From Pristionchus mayeri (lineage: Eukaryota; Nematoda; Chromadorea; Rhabditida; Neodiplogasteridae): a DNA stretch of 64,000 nt. The notes under the pieces were generated by a model that worked only from the letters and a program-made list of their open reading frames with translations, did not search any database and was not told the origin of the DNA. Shown piece after piece: positions 1-12,119 of this stretch. The stretch is from assembly GCA_036245805.1 (NCBI GenBank), contig BTRK01000006.1, forward strand, positions 25,452,365 to 25,516,364. Direction: 5' to 3'. The position numbers and the translations under genes were made by a program. Within the stretch, counting starts at the first letter, position 1. Each line of letters starts with the position of its first letter.

Positions 1-3000
1 GAGTACAGAGATGAGGACACGAAGTGAGGAGAGAAGAGAGGAGGAGGAGGAAGGAGAGAGAGAGATCTATGCAGGAGTGAGATCGAATCTGCCATGAAGT
101 TCTGTCGGAAGGATCAGAAGGGACCGAGTTATGACTTCTCCTACAGCACGGTTCGATTTGCATTGACTGACCAATTGAAGGGAATCTTCTCAGTATCTCA
201 TTCTCCATTTCGTATCCGATCGATCACGAGGAGGACAAGGATTCGTAGTGGAATACTCATTGGGTGAGAGACAATTCCCGCCAACGAGTCTCTCTCTTTC
301 TCTCCCAGGATGCAACTCGTTCGACTACATTCCAAAAACGAAAGATGGATTCAAAGAAGCCCTCACCTCTCCCAATTACCCCGGAAACTATCAGAGCGAT
401 AAAGGTTACCTCCATTTTCTAATTCATATTCACGAGTCTTCGTGGTTTTGGCAGAGAATAAAAGGAAATAGGGTGACTATCGTAGATTGTTCGTGGAACG
501 TCGTCTTCCAATCGAATCGTCGACTCCAAATCGAGATTGTCGATCTGGACTTGGAAGATTCGCCGGATTGCGAGAATAATCACCTCCTCATTGTATTTCC
601 TCCCTCTATTAAGGAGATAATTTGGAATCTCAGGCTAATTCTGCCTACACTTCGATGAGGAAAGGAAAGAGTCACATCTTCTGTGGAGGGATGAACAAGT
701 ACAACGAGGTGAGAGTCACCATCGTTAGAAGAATCTCTTGTTTCAATGATCGGAGCGAATCAACTTCTGTTTCACAACAGAGAAGAGCGCATAATGACAC
801 GGGAGATTCTGTGAACTTAGTGTAGGAGAGAAGAGAAAGTGAACACTAGGGTAGATTCCTCAGAGAAAACTACACTCCCTTCTGAGTCATCTGAGCACGA
901 ACTTACGATACAATACAATATTTATCTGTTATCGCTTTCTGGGCGCAGATCAAGATCTGGGGTAAAAAAAAGTCGTTCTTCTCATTTCAAGATGGTCATT
1001 TGCGGTGTGCTTGCTTGCGAAAGGGTGTTGGATTGCATTGCATGGGTAGAATCTCACTATAGTTCGTAAACGAAGCCTTGCGAGTTCTAGAATCTTCTCT
1101 GCTCGAATCCTCCAGACTTGATGATCAATCTTTCAACGAGATGATCGAGCCTAGATTATGAAGAACCAAACATTTTAGTAGGTCATACCCATCAAACGGT
1201 GACCACTCTGCCTTGGATGGAGATTCCTTTCTTGATGAGTCGAAGGCGGAAGCGAGGGGTATTAGGGGAAACCACTCCAAATCAGAGAGATACGGGAGAG
1301 GGGCCACTCGAGACGACTAACAAGGAATGGAAACGATAGTTTACTTACGATATTTTGCAAAAATATCTGAGACATATCTATCCATTGATCATTTATTTGA
1401 TAATGTTCCTTCCTAGTCTCAAGTGAATGGTTCTCGAGTGTATTGAGTGCGTGTGGGAGGCTACTTGTTAGTTCTGGAGAGTCTTCGGAACGGGAGAAGA
1501 GGGGAAGCAAGGGAAGGAATGTGGATGTCTCTTTGCAGACTACTCGTAAACTCGTCTTCCCCATGGGAAGAGTATTCATCCGATTCGGAGTAGATGGAAG
1601 AAGCAGTGGAAGAGTGAGCCATTCTGATAATCAACCCATCGGATGAAGATGGAACACAAACAGAACCAATTTTCAATGAGAGACTAAACAATTGACTGAG
1701 ATCATTGAATCAACTTCGAGAAACGAAGATATTCAGGGATTCAAACTGTTCATATCTGAAATAATGGAAGAGTGTTCTGACTCGGTGATATCCATCGACG
1801 AATCGAATCCCGTCAGAATTCTGCAGACTCCTCTCTGGCCGGGATGTCAGTTAACTTAATATCTATCTGACCAAATCAATCGCTCAATTGCTTCGAAAGT
1901 AAGAAAGGGGTTTATTTACCGTCGTTAGATCGTGAGAAGAAGAGGAAGAGAGTGACGAATTGAATGTGTGAGAATGGGTGCTATTCTTAGTTTGAGAAAA
2001 GCTAATTCCTCAATCACAAATATAGCTCAAATTATGAGACAACGTGTAGTAAATGAAGATAAGAGTGTTGATTTGTATGGGAGAGAATGAATTGTGTGAT
2101 TGAGACGTCCCTTCATCGGCTTCATGTTCGTGGACTCTTCGTGCTTCCTCTGCCCATCGAATCTCATTCACTATCGATCCTGATCACTTCGAATTGCAGA
2201 ATGTCCCCAAGGAACAGAACAGAACGTCAGTTTATGCTAACATCTTTTTACGATATTCTGTTGAATATTCTCTGCTTGTCTTGTTATTCACTTCTTATCA
2301 GTCAGCCTCAGTGCACCACCAACAAATGTAAAATCGCTTGACTTGGCCTTATCTTTTTCACCTTATCTGTTTGCACGAGTGGTTGAATAATTTGTACCAT
2401 TTATTCACTAGGAAAATACTATACAATTAAAATACTCGAGAAGGGAAGGAATAATAGCGGGGAGATGTTCAGTTCTGGGTGATTTGCTTCGATTCTTGCT
2501 GGGGTTCGAATCCTGCCGATCTCTTGCCGTAGGTATAGTACGAGTAGGGGTAGTAGTAGTACGTGTACCCATTGTTGTTGTATCCATTGTTGTAGTTGTA
2601 GCCATTGGAAGGATAGTAGTAGTACGTGTATCCATTGTTGTTGTATCCGTTGTTGTAGTTGTATCCATTCGAGGGGTAGTAGTAATACGTGTATCCGGAG
2701 TTCTGCAATGCGCTAGTGAATATTCTGAATTGTGAGGTGGAGTGGCAATAGATAACTTACACCGCAGCACGATTGCGCCTGAGAGACGAGAGCGAGGAAA
2801 GCGATGGAGGAGAGAAGGATGAGACTGAAGGAGAGAGGGATGGGATGGATGGAGAGAGTGGCCTACCTGGTAGAGTGCATGCTGGAAAGAGAAGGGAGCG
2901 ACTGCTGTGGTCTCTGCCCATCTCCCTCTCTTATATACCCAATGAACCAAACAGAGACTGTGCCGACCTCAGCTTGGTTCTCTGTGGCAGTAGTCTCCCA

Positions 3001-6000
3001 ATGAGTCACTCTCACTTTTAACTCTCAGAACCTCTCGAATAAACGCAGACTATGGGTGAATTCCTCGAGATGCCGTTCATTCTGACCCATCTCTCTTCTC
3101 TCTTCACCCACAAACAAACTCTCTTTCCTGTGTGTATTCTCTGCCAGAGGAGAGGAGTCACAAATACTTTTCTTATCACGGCTACAGAGACTCCCTTGCG
3201 AAAGAGTTGAGTTCATTCCGAGAGAAGAGAAGGGAAGACACATCTAGGAACGCCGCTATGAGATATTCATGAGATGTAAGATACACTTCAGATGCGACAC
3301 AGAACTGTGGGATTACTTGGAAGTGAGGGACGGGTCGACGTTTAGTTCTCCCCTGATTGGAAGGTTGGGGAGGGAGTCTGCCCCCTTGTGACTCCCTCAT
3401 TCAGATACTGTGGAGTGGATGCCCCATCGACGATCTTCTCCACTAGTAGTTATCTCCATATCTCATTCACAACTCAATCGAATACTGCCAGCAAAGGATT
3501 CAATGCAACTGTAGCACTAGGTGAACCATCTCACTCTAATTGCAATTCAAAGATGGTGATTGTTATTCTGACTGTTCGAATTGAGCACAATGCGGAGGGA
3601 CAATCGTACTGAGAGAGGGAGAGAACACTACTCTCACGAGTCCCAATTATCCCGAGGTGATTAGAATAGAGATTAGAGACTTATTCCACTCTTCTCAGTC
3701 GTATCCAATGCATCAGAACTGTACATGGACAATTCGATCTCCGAACACGCATTTCGTGGAGGCACAGTAGGTCTCCATCTCAATCTCCCATTGAGATGAG
3801 ATGAATTGCAGATTGGAACACTTTTACGTCCAATATTCAGTTAATTGCACCATGGATTCGTTGTCGATCAAAGATGGAAACGCCACTGGTTTGTTTCCAT
3901 CTTCAGCCATTCCATAATCAGTACTAAACTACAGGTGAAGCTCTCATGGATAAATGGTGTGGAAACAAATACTCCCGTGAGTCTACAATTAGTTATAGAT
4001 GAGTGAAATGGAAAGAGTCTCTTTGAGAGCAAGGCCCTCTCACTCAAAACGATCGATCTACTATCCGATCATCCAAAGGAATTATGACGATTATTTTCAT
4101 TGCGAACAGTGAAATTCAGGTAAATTTTCCTCATTTAGATACGCATTCAATTTCCCAATTTCTCAGAGGGGAAGCAGAGTATATTGTGCAGGGAGGAAAT
4201 GTGGATTCAGTCTCACTCTATGGCCATCCAAGATTGGTCAGTTTATAGCAGAGAATTGGAATGATAATGCAGTGATTGGATGCAGCTTGTGGAGGGGAAG
4301 TGACGAATGCCTCGGGATATCTGACCACCCCTGGATATCCCCATACTCTCCTCTCTCGCATCGAATGCGTGTGGAGACTGAATGCAGGACTGGGAAAGAG
4401 ATATCAACTGAGTCTCGAGTTCGTTGATAGACATGTGAGAAGTAGACTCTGGAATGGACTAACCCTCCATCCTTCTCAGGGCTATTACATCCCTTCGAGT
4501 CACTCATTCAGTAATTTGAATTGCTTCGGAGATGTAGAGGTAGATGAGTTTCATCTGATGGAGTGAGAGGGAATCTTCCTCTTCAGGTTGTCAATCTCCC
4601 CGAGGAATACGAAATGATCCATTTCGCCCTTCGGAAGATCTTCTGTCAGAATAAGACACAGTTGATCACTCCTACAGATCAAGCAATGATCAGGTCTTCC
4701 TTCCCTTCCTTTCCCTCCTTTCTTTCACTCTCTCATTCTCAGATATTCCGATGCTCGTGCTCGCAATTTACGACGAATGTCGCATTACGAGATATCTGAG
4801 GAGAATCTCTATCGACCATTCCGAATCCATTATGCGAAGGTTAGCAGTCCCGAGATAGTTCTTCCAATAGCTCCACGTGAACTCCTCCTCCTTCTCTTCC
4901 AGATCTCCGCTGACGTCGATTCGAATGGCTGTCAGATTCTGATTGACGACGTCGACGGAAGGAAGAATCAAACAGTGAGAGTGGCCCCTCCTGATGAATG
5001 GCAGAAGGACTACAGACACTACAACAACCCGAATGACCTCTGTGAGCATGAGAACACTCCATTTATCACATGCTGTCTTCCATATCAGTTTATCATATAT
5101 AAATGTCTCTTCTAACATCAATCTCTTCTCAGTTGTATGTCACATCTCAATTCGTCGATCTCGCAAGAGGAGAGGCACGACTTCTCTCTCCATCAGGGAT
5201 TTCCACTTCGATTCTCCCTTCGAGATGAATACGTGTGGATCCTACTCAGCAATGATCGAAGTGAAGGCAGAACAAGAGGAGATCATCCCGTTCAACGAGA
5301 GAATTTGCAATTCCACCTTCAAAAAGATCCCTCCCGATTACAAAGTGAGTCGCCTTCTTTTCTGCTTCTCTCTCCTTCTCAGGGAGTCGTCAACAAGGCG
5401 ACCCTCCATCCTAATATCGATCTATTCGTCGTCTCTCCCCGAAGTTACACGGGAAAATATCTCGAATTCACTCTTGATGTTGAATTCGACAGTGAGTTAT
5501 TTCTATTTGCAATCACCCTGATATCAATTCAGACTGTGGTGGTCTCATCACGGATCTCGATGGAGAATTGGGATTCATCTCATCCCCTGGATTCAACAGT
5601 GGAAAGGATTACGAACCGAATGAAGAATGCCAATGGGTTATCCAGGCACCAGAGGGACATGTTGTGCAGGCAAGGGATTACTAACTGAATCGAGATGATT
5701 TGTGTGTCCTTCATTGGCGAGAATGCAGAGTAGGATGAGAGGGGAGAGAAGGACAGTCTCCATTCCTGTAGTAGGCAGAACTGATGTAGGGAAAACCCTG
5801 TAAAAAATGATGGACTTCAATGGAGAAGAGAAGAAGAAATCACTTACATATCCGTATCCCCTTCCGTATCTAGAATAGGCACCGTACCCTCCGTAGTAGT
5901 AGTAATCGACAAAGACCGAAGTGAGAAGAATGAAGAGAAGAGAACGAGGCTGAAGGGGATGAAGGATGGAAAAGAAAGAAAGAAATGTAGAGAGGGCGTT

Positions 6001-9000
6001 GATGGAAGTCCAATAACAAACTGCAGATATGCATAGTAGGTTGAAGACCGCATTGAAGGAGCTATTCAGATGTTGTAAATTCCTCTTCGTATTAAGTAGA
6101 TCACTCTCCTCCTCCTCCTCTCCAAATGCCACATTCTCTCATTCCTTCTCTATTCTCGCACTTTCACTATTTGTCAATTCTTTCCATGCCAACGACAAAC
6201 TTAGAATGTTTCTGAAAAAATGCAGAAACTCAAATAAGAGGGAAATAATGATCCATTTCAGTTGAGAGTGAAATCGATGGAGATTGAATACACGTACATA
6301 TGCCATAAGGATCAGTTGACACTGAGTGAAGGTCAGTGGAGGAATGGAGAAGAGGAGATCATCCCCTCCTTCTAGGGGAAACATCAAGCATCCTCCATCG
6401 ATTCTGTCACAATTCGAAGAAGAATGAATCGATGCTAGAGAATAACGCGAAGGTTGTCTTCTTGATCTACTTGATGTTCACCACAATCAGGTTTAGAAAT
6501 TCACGTCTTCTTCCCGTCTCTTCGTGCTCACTTGGCGTACGGACAGTACGAATGAACTGAAGGGATGGCAGATCGAATACGAATTCATGAGACCCAATCA
6601 GACTGGTGCCTTCCTCCTCCTTCCCTTCTCATTCCTTAGTCACTTGATGGGAAGGGCGAATCATTGTGACTTCCTCTCAATTACAGGTTGCGGTTTCATC
6701 ACTCACGGTCTGCATGGAATCATCCGATCTCCAGGAGCTCCTGACAATGGTCATTCCTCCTCTTCTTATCAGTGGTTACGGTAACCTTGCAGACTACGGT
6801 AACGACTTGGAATGTATCTGGGATATTCAAGTACCACCTGGATATGTCATCCATATGCACTTCAAGATGATGGACATTGAGAAGTCGAAGGATTGCACGA
6901 ATGATTCACTCACGGTGAGAGGAAGAGAAGGAGAGGAAGAGAGGAAGGAAGAGAAGGAGAGGGAGAAGGAGAGGGAGGAAGTGAGAGAGAGGGGGAGGTA
7001 TTCAGATCTACGAGGAGCATCACGGAAGAGGATGGTCACCCAATCAATACTACTACTTCATATTCGACAAGAGCGAGGTTTTCCATCCTCTCTTCCACTT
7101 CTCATTCGATCTCTCAGATGCACTCTCCCTATTGTGATATCTCGACTCCCCCCGATAAGAAGACAGAGAGTAACAGGATCAGAGTGAACTTCACTACGAA
7201 TGAAGCAGTCGTAGGAAGGGGATTCGAGTTGGAATACAAAGCAGGTGAGAAGGGGGGAAGGGGAAGAAGGAATTCTGTGTTTTCAGTCTGTGGAGGTGTC
7301 TTCCAACTCTCCCATGGAGTTCTCACATCTCCTCATTATCCTTCCCATCTTCCGAACGAGGATATTGTTAGTATTGACCCTTCCGAAGGAGTTATCGATT
7401 GATCCATCCAGGAGTGTGAATACTACATCGACCCCGAAGTTCCCGAGGGGCAAACTCAAGTAGTCACGATCGCAATTAATGATGTGCAACTATCGGAGAC
7501 GATGGGTAGGTCACTCCCCCCATCCTTCCCCTTACTCGTGATCCCTCTTCTTCAGTGGAATATCGTCGTGACCCGTGCGCTTCTGATTACCTCCAAGTGA
7601 TGGATGTAGTGAGGAAAGCAGTGATCTACACTTATTGTCCATTCGAAAAAGGGGGAGAACAAGCCAATCTTAGTTTCTCAGTCAAGGTTCGTCCATCTGA
7701 AGGAGAACTTCCTTCTCATTCCCCTTTCTCAGGGTCCCATTGGCGTCAAACTGGTATCTAACCAAACTTACTCTGGAGGGGACAAGAAACTCGTCCGAGG
7801 ATTCAAGATCTCTTGGGCTCTCAATCGTCCCTTTCCTTATATTTAAATACTGAAATAATCCAATTAAAATAAAAAAATGAATCACATCAAAGCAAATTCA
7901 ATTTAGGATGTGGAGGCGAATTCTCATTGAATTCTGTGAGCACCGGATATTCAACCTCGTTCTACTCTCCCGGATATCCACTCGAGTATATTTACAATCG
8001 CGGTTCAGTAGACTCAATCCATTTCAGTTATCACGATGAATTGGATTGTTCGTGGGTATTCAAGACGAATGAAGATCGAGTGTTTAGTGTGAAGTGAGGA
8101 AAAGATGATCGAATGAGGGGAAGAGAGCGATTCAGGATTAAGAAGTTGGATATCGAGAATGAAGATAACTGTGGAATGGATAGACTGGAGATACACAATG
8201 GAGACAATGAGACGAATGCCTCCCTTGTTGGCAAGTACTGTGGACATTCGTGAGTTGATGGGGGAGGGGGGAGGGGGATATCTCGAGGAGAGGGGATTGC
8301 AGTGCTCCGTCCTCTCGCATCTACGTGATGAACAGCAAGATGCTGGTTCGATTCGTGACTGATCACTCTCAGAGTCACTCGGGATTCCTCATGGAGGTCA
8401 CTGCTACTCTAGGTGAGCAGAAGAGAGAGGAAGAGAGAGAGAATGGAGTGAATTGAGGACCCGAGGCGGGTTGTGGAGGAACACTCGAAGCAACGGGAGA
8501 CTGGAATACCTTCTCTTCTCCCTCGTTCGTTTGCCATTCTTACGCATTGCCAATCACCCATTTCTAGTGTAAATACTACTGGAATCGCAGAATATCCTCC
8601 AGATTTGAGATGTGGATGGACGATTAAAGTGAGGAGAGAGAAGGAAATGAATGAGAAAGGGGGGATTACAGGGAATGGCGAACACGATTCTAGAGTTAAA
8701 ATTGACAAAGATGAAGACAGAGCAACCACAAGAAGGAGCAGTACTCGGAAATGGAAAGAACTGCTTGGACTTCATGGCTGTTCGTTATCTCCCCCCCCCC
8801 CCCCCCCCGAGAGTTTCCTTTTACGAAAAGTGAAATAAGAGCTGAATTAATATGAACACTGAGCGACGGAGTGGGATATTGCAGATCTACGATGGCTATA
8901 AGGCCTATTCTCCCCTCATTGAGAGTGATCTATGCGAGAAGAAGGGATTGACACTACCCAAGACAATCCACACCTCCAATCGGTAATCTTCCCTTCCTAC

Positions 9001-11150
9001 TCTCCTCTCTCCTCACATCTCATTTAGCATCGCCCATGTCTACTTCGAGAGCGATCACTCAGTGGAAGTTGAGAGAGGGGATTCACAATGGAATATCGAT
9101 CTGCAGATCGTAGGTTGATCTACTTCATCCTTCCTTCCATTCCTCCCTTCAGCACATGTGGAGGATGGATGAGAGCGACTAGAGAGAAGCAGACAATCAC
9201 TTATGCTGTCACTAGAGGTAAGTGAAGGAGAGAGAGATGGAGAAGAGAAGTGGGTTCAGATGCGAAGGAAGGCCAATCCTACGAGAGATGTCGATGGGTG
9301 ATCACTGCGAATGAACAAGCTCCCATTTGGATTCGAATTACGTGAGTTGTGAAAGGAGAATAAAAGAGAAGTACGAAGAACATTGCAGATCCATCAAATT
9401 CCCCATCTCGAATTGTCTCGATGACTACGTTGAGATACGAGACGTCGGAATAGTGCAGGTATCTCCCTCTCTTCATTCATCCCTTGATTGCATCTATGCG
9501 AGGAATGTGAACATCCTGGATGCGCCCTTCGACAAGACCAGAGGAAGACAGTGAGAGAATGTGGAGTGAAGGGCAAGGGAATGGCACCCTTCGTATCCAA
9601 TACTCTCGCTGTACAGGTAGAGTCTCACCCAGAGGAGCAGAGATCTCGAATGAATGATCTCGATCGAATGAATGATCTTGATCTATCGATCTTGATGAAT
9701 GATCTTGATCGAATGAATGAATGAATGAATGAATGATGAATGAATGAATGAGGGAATGATCTCCCTTCCAGATCTCGACTGCCACTCAGATTGTCCCCGA
9801 TTCAGCTGCCACTCTCAATATCGAGTACTACCTGATCGACAGTGAGTTGAGGGGAGGGGAATGGAAGGGGATTCTTCTCTCAGGTTGCAATCGAACAGTG
9901 GATGCTCGCTTCCTTCCCTCCTCTCGTCTCACTTCCCCTCACTTCCCTCGTCACTACGGACACAATCATTCGTGCGAGACGACCCTTCAGGTAAGGGGAC
10001 GAAGAGATCTCTCGTCTACCATCCCATTGAGAGGGATCGATCAGAGTGATAACTGATAGCATGGCAGGTGGACGACAAGAAGAGAATCTTGCTCGTCTTC
10101 CGTTTCTTCGATATCGAGCATCCCTCCACTGAATACGATGAGGAGGGAAGACTCAAGATGGATTGCATCCACGATTATCTCGAAGTGAGAAGGAGGAGAT
10201 TCCATCCACCCCTCCCCCTCCCCTTCCAGATCAATGATGCGAGTAAGAAGAAGGAAGAGGCGAGGAAACACTGCGGGATGACCATTCCCCATCCATTCAT
10301 GAGCAAGTGAGATCCGCCCTCTTCCCTCTCCTTTTCATTCCGTCTTACCGTTCCAAGTTTTGTTTATTCTCAGGGGTTCAATAATCTCTCTCTTCCTGAA
10401 ATCGGATGAATCAGTAGTGGGTGATGGATACGATGTCTCGTACTACACTGCGGATGCAATGGATGGTGAGAGAGAGAGAGAGAATTCCCCTTCTATCAAA
10501 TGATCTCCCTCAGAAAAGACGCTGATCTTCTCGACGACAAGTGAACTGCAGGGAGCAATTCAGCAGCCAGACTATCCCGGATACACCACCAGTGCATCCT
10601 ACAAGTGAGAACCCCCCCCCCCCAATCCCATTATCCTTCCCCCTCCCTCCACTACTCTTTCAGATGGTTTATTCATCCTCCAGCAGGTCACAAGTGCAAG
10701 TTCATTCTTGAAGAACTGGATCTCAATCTGAGGAAGGGCCCAGATGAGAAATGCGGAGAGAGTGAGAAGACTTTTCTTTCCAATCATCCAATGGATCTTG
10801 CAGACGAGAAGTTGACACTCACTCTCACATTGAACGATGAGAAGGCAGAGAGTCACTTGGATAGTTGCAATCTATCGGAGGAGGTCAGCCAGGCAATACT
10901 AAGAGGAGATGTATTATGCTGTATTCAATTACTTGAGAGTATAATGATATAGATAATCTCGTAATATTCTCAGGATAAGCTGCCGATCGAAGTGGTCTTC
11001 AGTGGAGAGCTCGTAGTGGAATTCAAGTACCCATTCAATTGATTACTCTGATGAATTATGTAATTGAGATCGGATGCGGAGACAGAGAACGACGGTCGAG
11101 GATTCAGAGGGACTTGGACTTGCGAAGACTACGAAACAGACGTCATCTGA
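1..11150 (+). CDS. Multi-CUB-domain extracellular protein (3' part of gene)
   Basis: A long spliced gene that enters from the left and ends at the TGA at 11148-11150. About sixteen CUB modules can be traced. Module starts (CxxxxF or CGG followed by SPxYPG-type motifs) lie near 309, 1760, 3596, 4282, 4928, 5232, 5533, 6688, 7289, 7906, 8463, 9153, 9887 and 10513. Module ends of the form F-x-SD-x-S...GF-x-VEYS occur, for example at 205-269. Typical pieces are LTSPNYPGNY (about 370), WDYLEVRDG (about 3320) and a last module ending in GRGFRGTWTCEDYETDVI. Introns are often 40-50 nt, e.g. 3365-3405. CUB domains are disulphide-bonded extracellular binding folds; long arrays occur in cubilin-type receptors. 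No EGF, protease or membrane segment is visible in this part, so cubilin-like identity is inference and a secreted matrix protein is possible. Exon borders are approximate. Confidence 0.88.
2469..2880 (-). CDS. Nested secreted Tyr/Asn/Gly-rich peptide precursor
   Basis: Three exons fit in phase: 2880-2867, 2824-2761 and 2702-2469, giving 103 residues. Exons 1-2 encode a signal peptide (MHSTSLILLSSIAFLALVSQ) followed by a CC pair. Exon 3 encodes a Tyr/Asn/Gly repeat: the block GYTYYYYPSNGYNYNNGYNN occurs twice and a third partial copy follows, then YYTYGKR and an acidic/Gln-rich tail. The G-K-R site is a classic dibasic cleavage and amidation signal. This looks like the nematode nlp/caenacin-type secreted peptides (neuropeptide-like or antimicrobial), although I cannot assign a family. 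The gene lies within an intron of the CUB gene on the opposite strand. An AATAAA on the minus strand at about 2400-2406 could be its polyadenylation signal. Bioactivity is inference; the spliced reading frame is directly visible. Confidence 0.8.
5711..5949 (-). CDS. Second nested secreted Tyr/Gly-rich peptide (5' exon unresolved)
   Basis: Two exons join in phase 0: 5949-5848 and 5797-5711 (TGA at 5713-5711). The first begins with a hydrophobic leader (RSLLFILLTSVFV) and runs into DYYYYGGYGAYSRYGRGYGY; the second adds a 28-residue tail rich in Ser, Pro, Tyr and Arg. The start codon is not settled. An open frame continues upstream to about 6132, but a small separate first exon, as in the gene at 2469-2880, is more likely. 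It sits in the intron of the CUB gene that separates the exons ending near 5675 and starting near 6260, again on the opposite strand. The YGGYG pattern resembles nematode secreted Gly/Tyr-rich peptides such as the nlp-type epidermal peptides. Function is inferred only. Confidence 0.6.
9637..9760 (+). repeat. Imperfect GAATGATCTTGATC / GAAT minisatellite
   Basis: Overlapping units of GAATGATCTCGATC and GAATGATCTTGATC grade into a GAAT tetranucleotide run. It lies in an intron of the CUB gene. Confidence 0.8.
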
Positions 11151-11209
11151 GAGGATTCACTTATCACTCTGCAGTAGCCTATTCATTTTAATTTCTTCTT
11201 CGTTTTTAA

Positions 11210-11574
11210 AGAAGGAGTGTCAGCAAAGTTAAATTTTTGACGCTGTCATAACCATGACCTAGACAATCATCCAACGATCATAGCGCGTACTAAGAGGATA
11301 GGCAAAGGTCAATCGCATAGCTCAGTGGTAAAGCAGTCGCCGCGTATTCGGAAGGTTGCGGTTTCGAATCTCACCAGTTTTTGAAAAATCTTCTAGATAT
11401 TTGAATTCCCGCACGTCCCTTCCCTTCAAGCCCTCCTTGGCATTCTGCCAACTAATGATAACTCGGTTCAAAATAGAGATACGCTTTTGAAATTTTCAGA
11501 ATCTCTTATGGTTGTACAAAGGTCGGTCATGGTTATGACAACGTCAAAATTTCAACTTTGCTGACAGTCCTTCT
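11210..11574. mobile_element. TTAA-flanked inverted-repeat element (MITE), copy 1
   Basis: The element begins AGAAGGAGTGTCAGCAAAGT and ends with the near-perfect inverse, giving terminal inverted repeats of about 50 bp. Both sides are flanked by TTAA (11206-11209 and 11575-11578), the target duplication typical of piggyBac-like and related elements. At 365 bp it has no transposase frame, so it would be non-autonomous. Copies at 29834-30237 and 60327-60571 share the AGAAGGRGT terminus and the TTAA flank, and the right half is clearly similar to the reverse complement of the 60-kb copy. The core contains a tRNA-like sequence. Confidence 0.85.
11308..11380 (+). other. Degenerate tRNA-like sequence inside the inverted-repeat element
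   Basis: An A-box-like TAGCTCAGTGG (11318-11328) and a B-box-like GGTTTCGAATC (11360-11370) lie about 30 bp apart, as in a tRNA gene, and a T run follows. The T-arm stem does not pair well (TTGCG against CTCAC) and the anticodon stem is short, so a functional tRNA is unlikely. It reads as a decayed tRNA or a tRNA-derived SINE head captured by the element. Confidence 0.55.
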
Positions 11575-11578
11575 TTAA

Positions 11579-12119
11579 ATATTCACAAGCAGTAGCTTAG
11601 AATTTTTGTAATGTTATTTATTGGAAAACTCATCTAATAAACGTTGGTAGCGTAATATATCATAATATGGATATGTATGTTGCCAATATTTTGATTTGCT
11701 TATGCTCAAATTTTGAAAGATCATAATTCCCTTCTCATAAAAATAATTAGATAGATGTCGTTCTCAGAAGAAAAATATGATATATTGTGCTTCGACCCCT
11801 CTCTTCCTATCTCTGCGGAAGCGGCAGCATCCATCATTCTACCATCCAACTGCCACCCTTTCATCACGGATAAGGAACGAAATGGTTTGGTTAATGACCA
11901 AAATAATTAGCGAACGCCTTTCAGTAATAATTACATATTTGCACTTCCGTTCTTTGAGAGTGCAATGGAATGAGACTTACACCACTGTGATCTTATCAAT
12001 CACTGATCACCCACTCATTTATCTCCAGTTGTAAGCATGTGCAGACACTCCATAAAAGAGACGATAAAAAGATCGAATTTTGGATCATTATCCCATTGTC
12101 TGCTTCCCTCTCTTTGAGG
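11579..12119. other. Intergenic region upstream of the lipase
   Basis: AT-rich in its first half. An open frame at 11777-12034 has no recognisable domain. I see no supported gene; the promoter of the lipase should lie here. Confidence 0.5.

Noticed and set aside
2484..2735. Plus-strand valine-rich frame
   Set aside because: It is the antisense of the tyrosine/asparagine repeat of the nested peptide gene; GTA/GTT codons mirror TAC/AAC.
11314..11376. Functional tRNA gene
   Set aside because: Stems do not pair well and it lies inside a mobile element, so it is called tRNA-like only.
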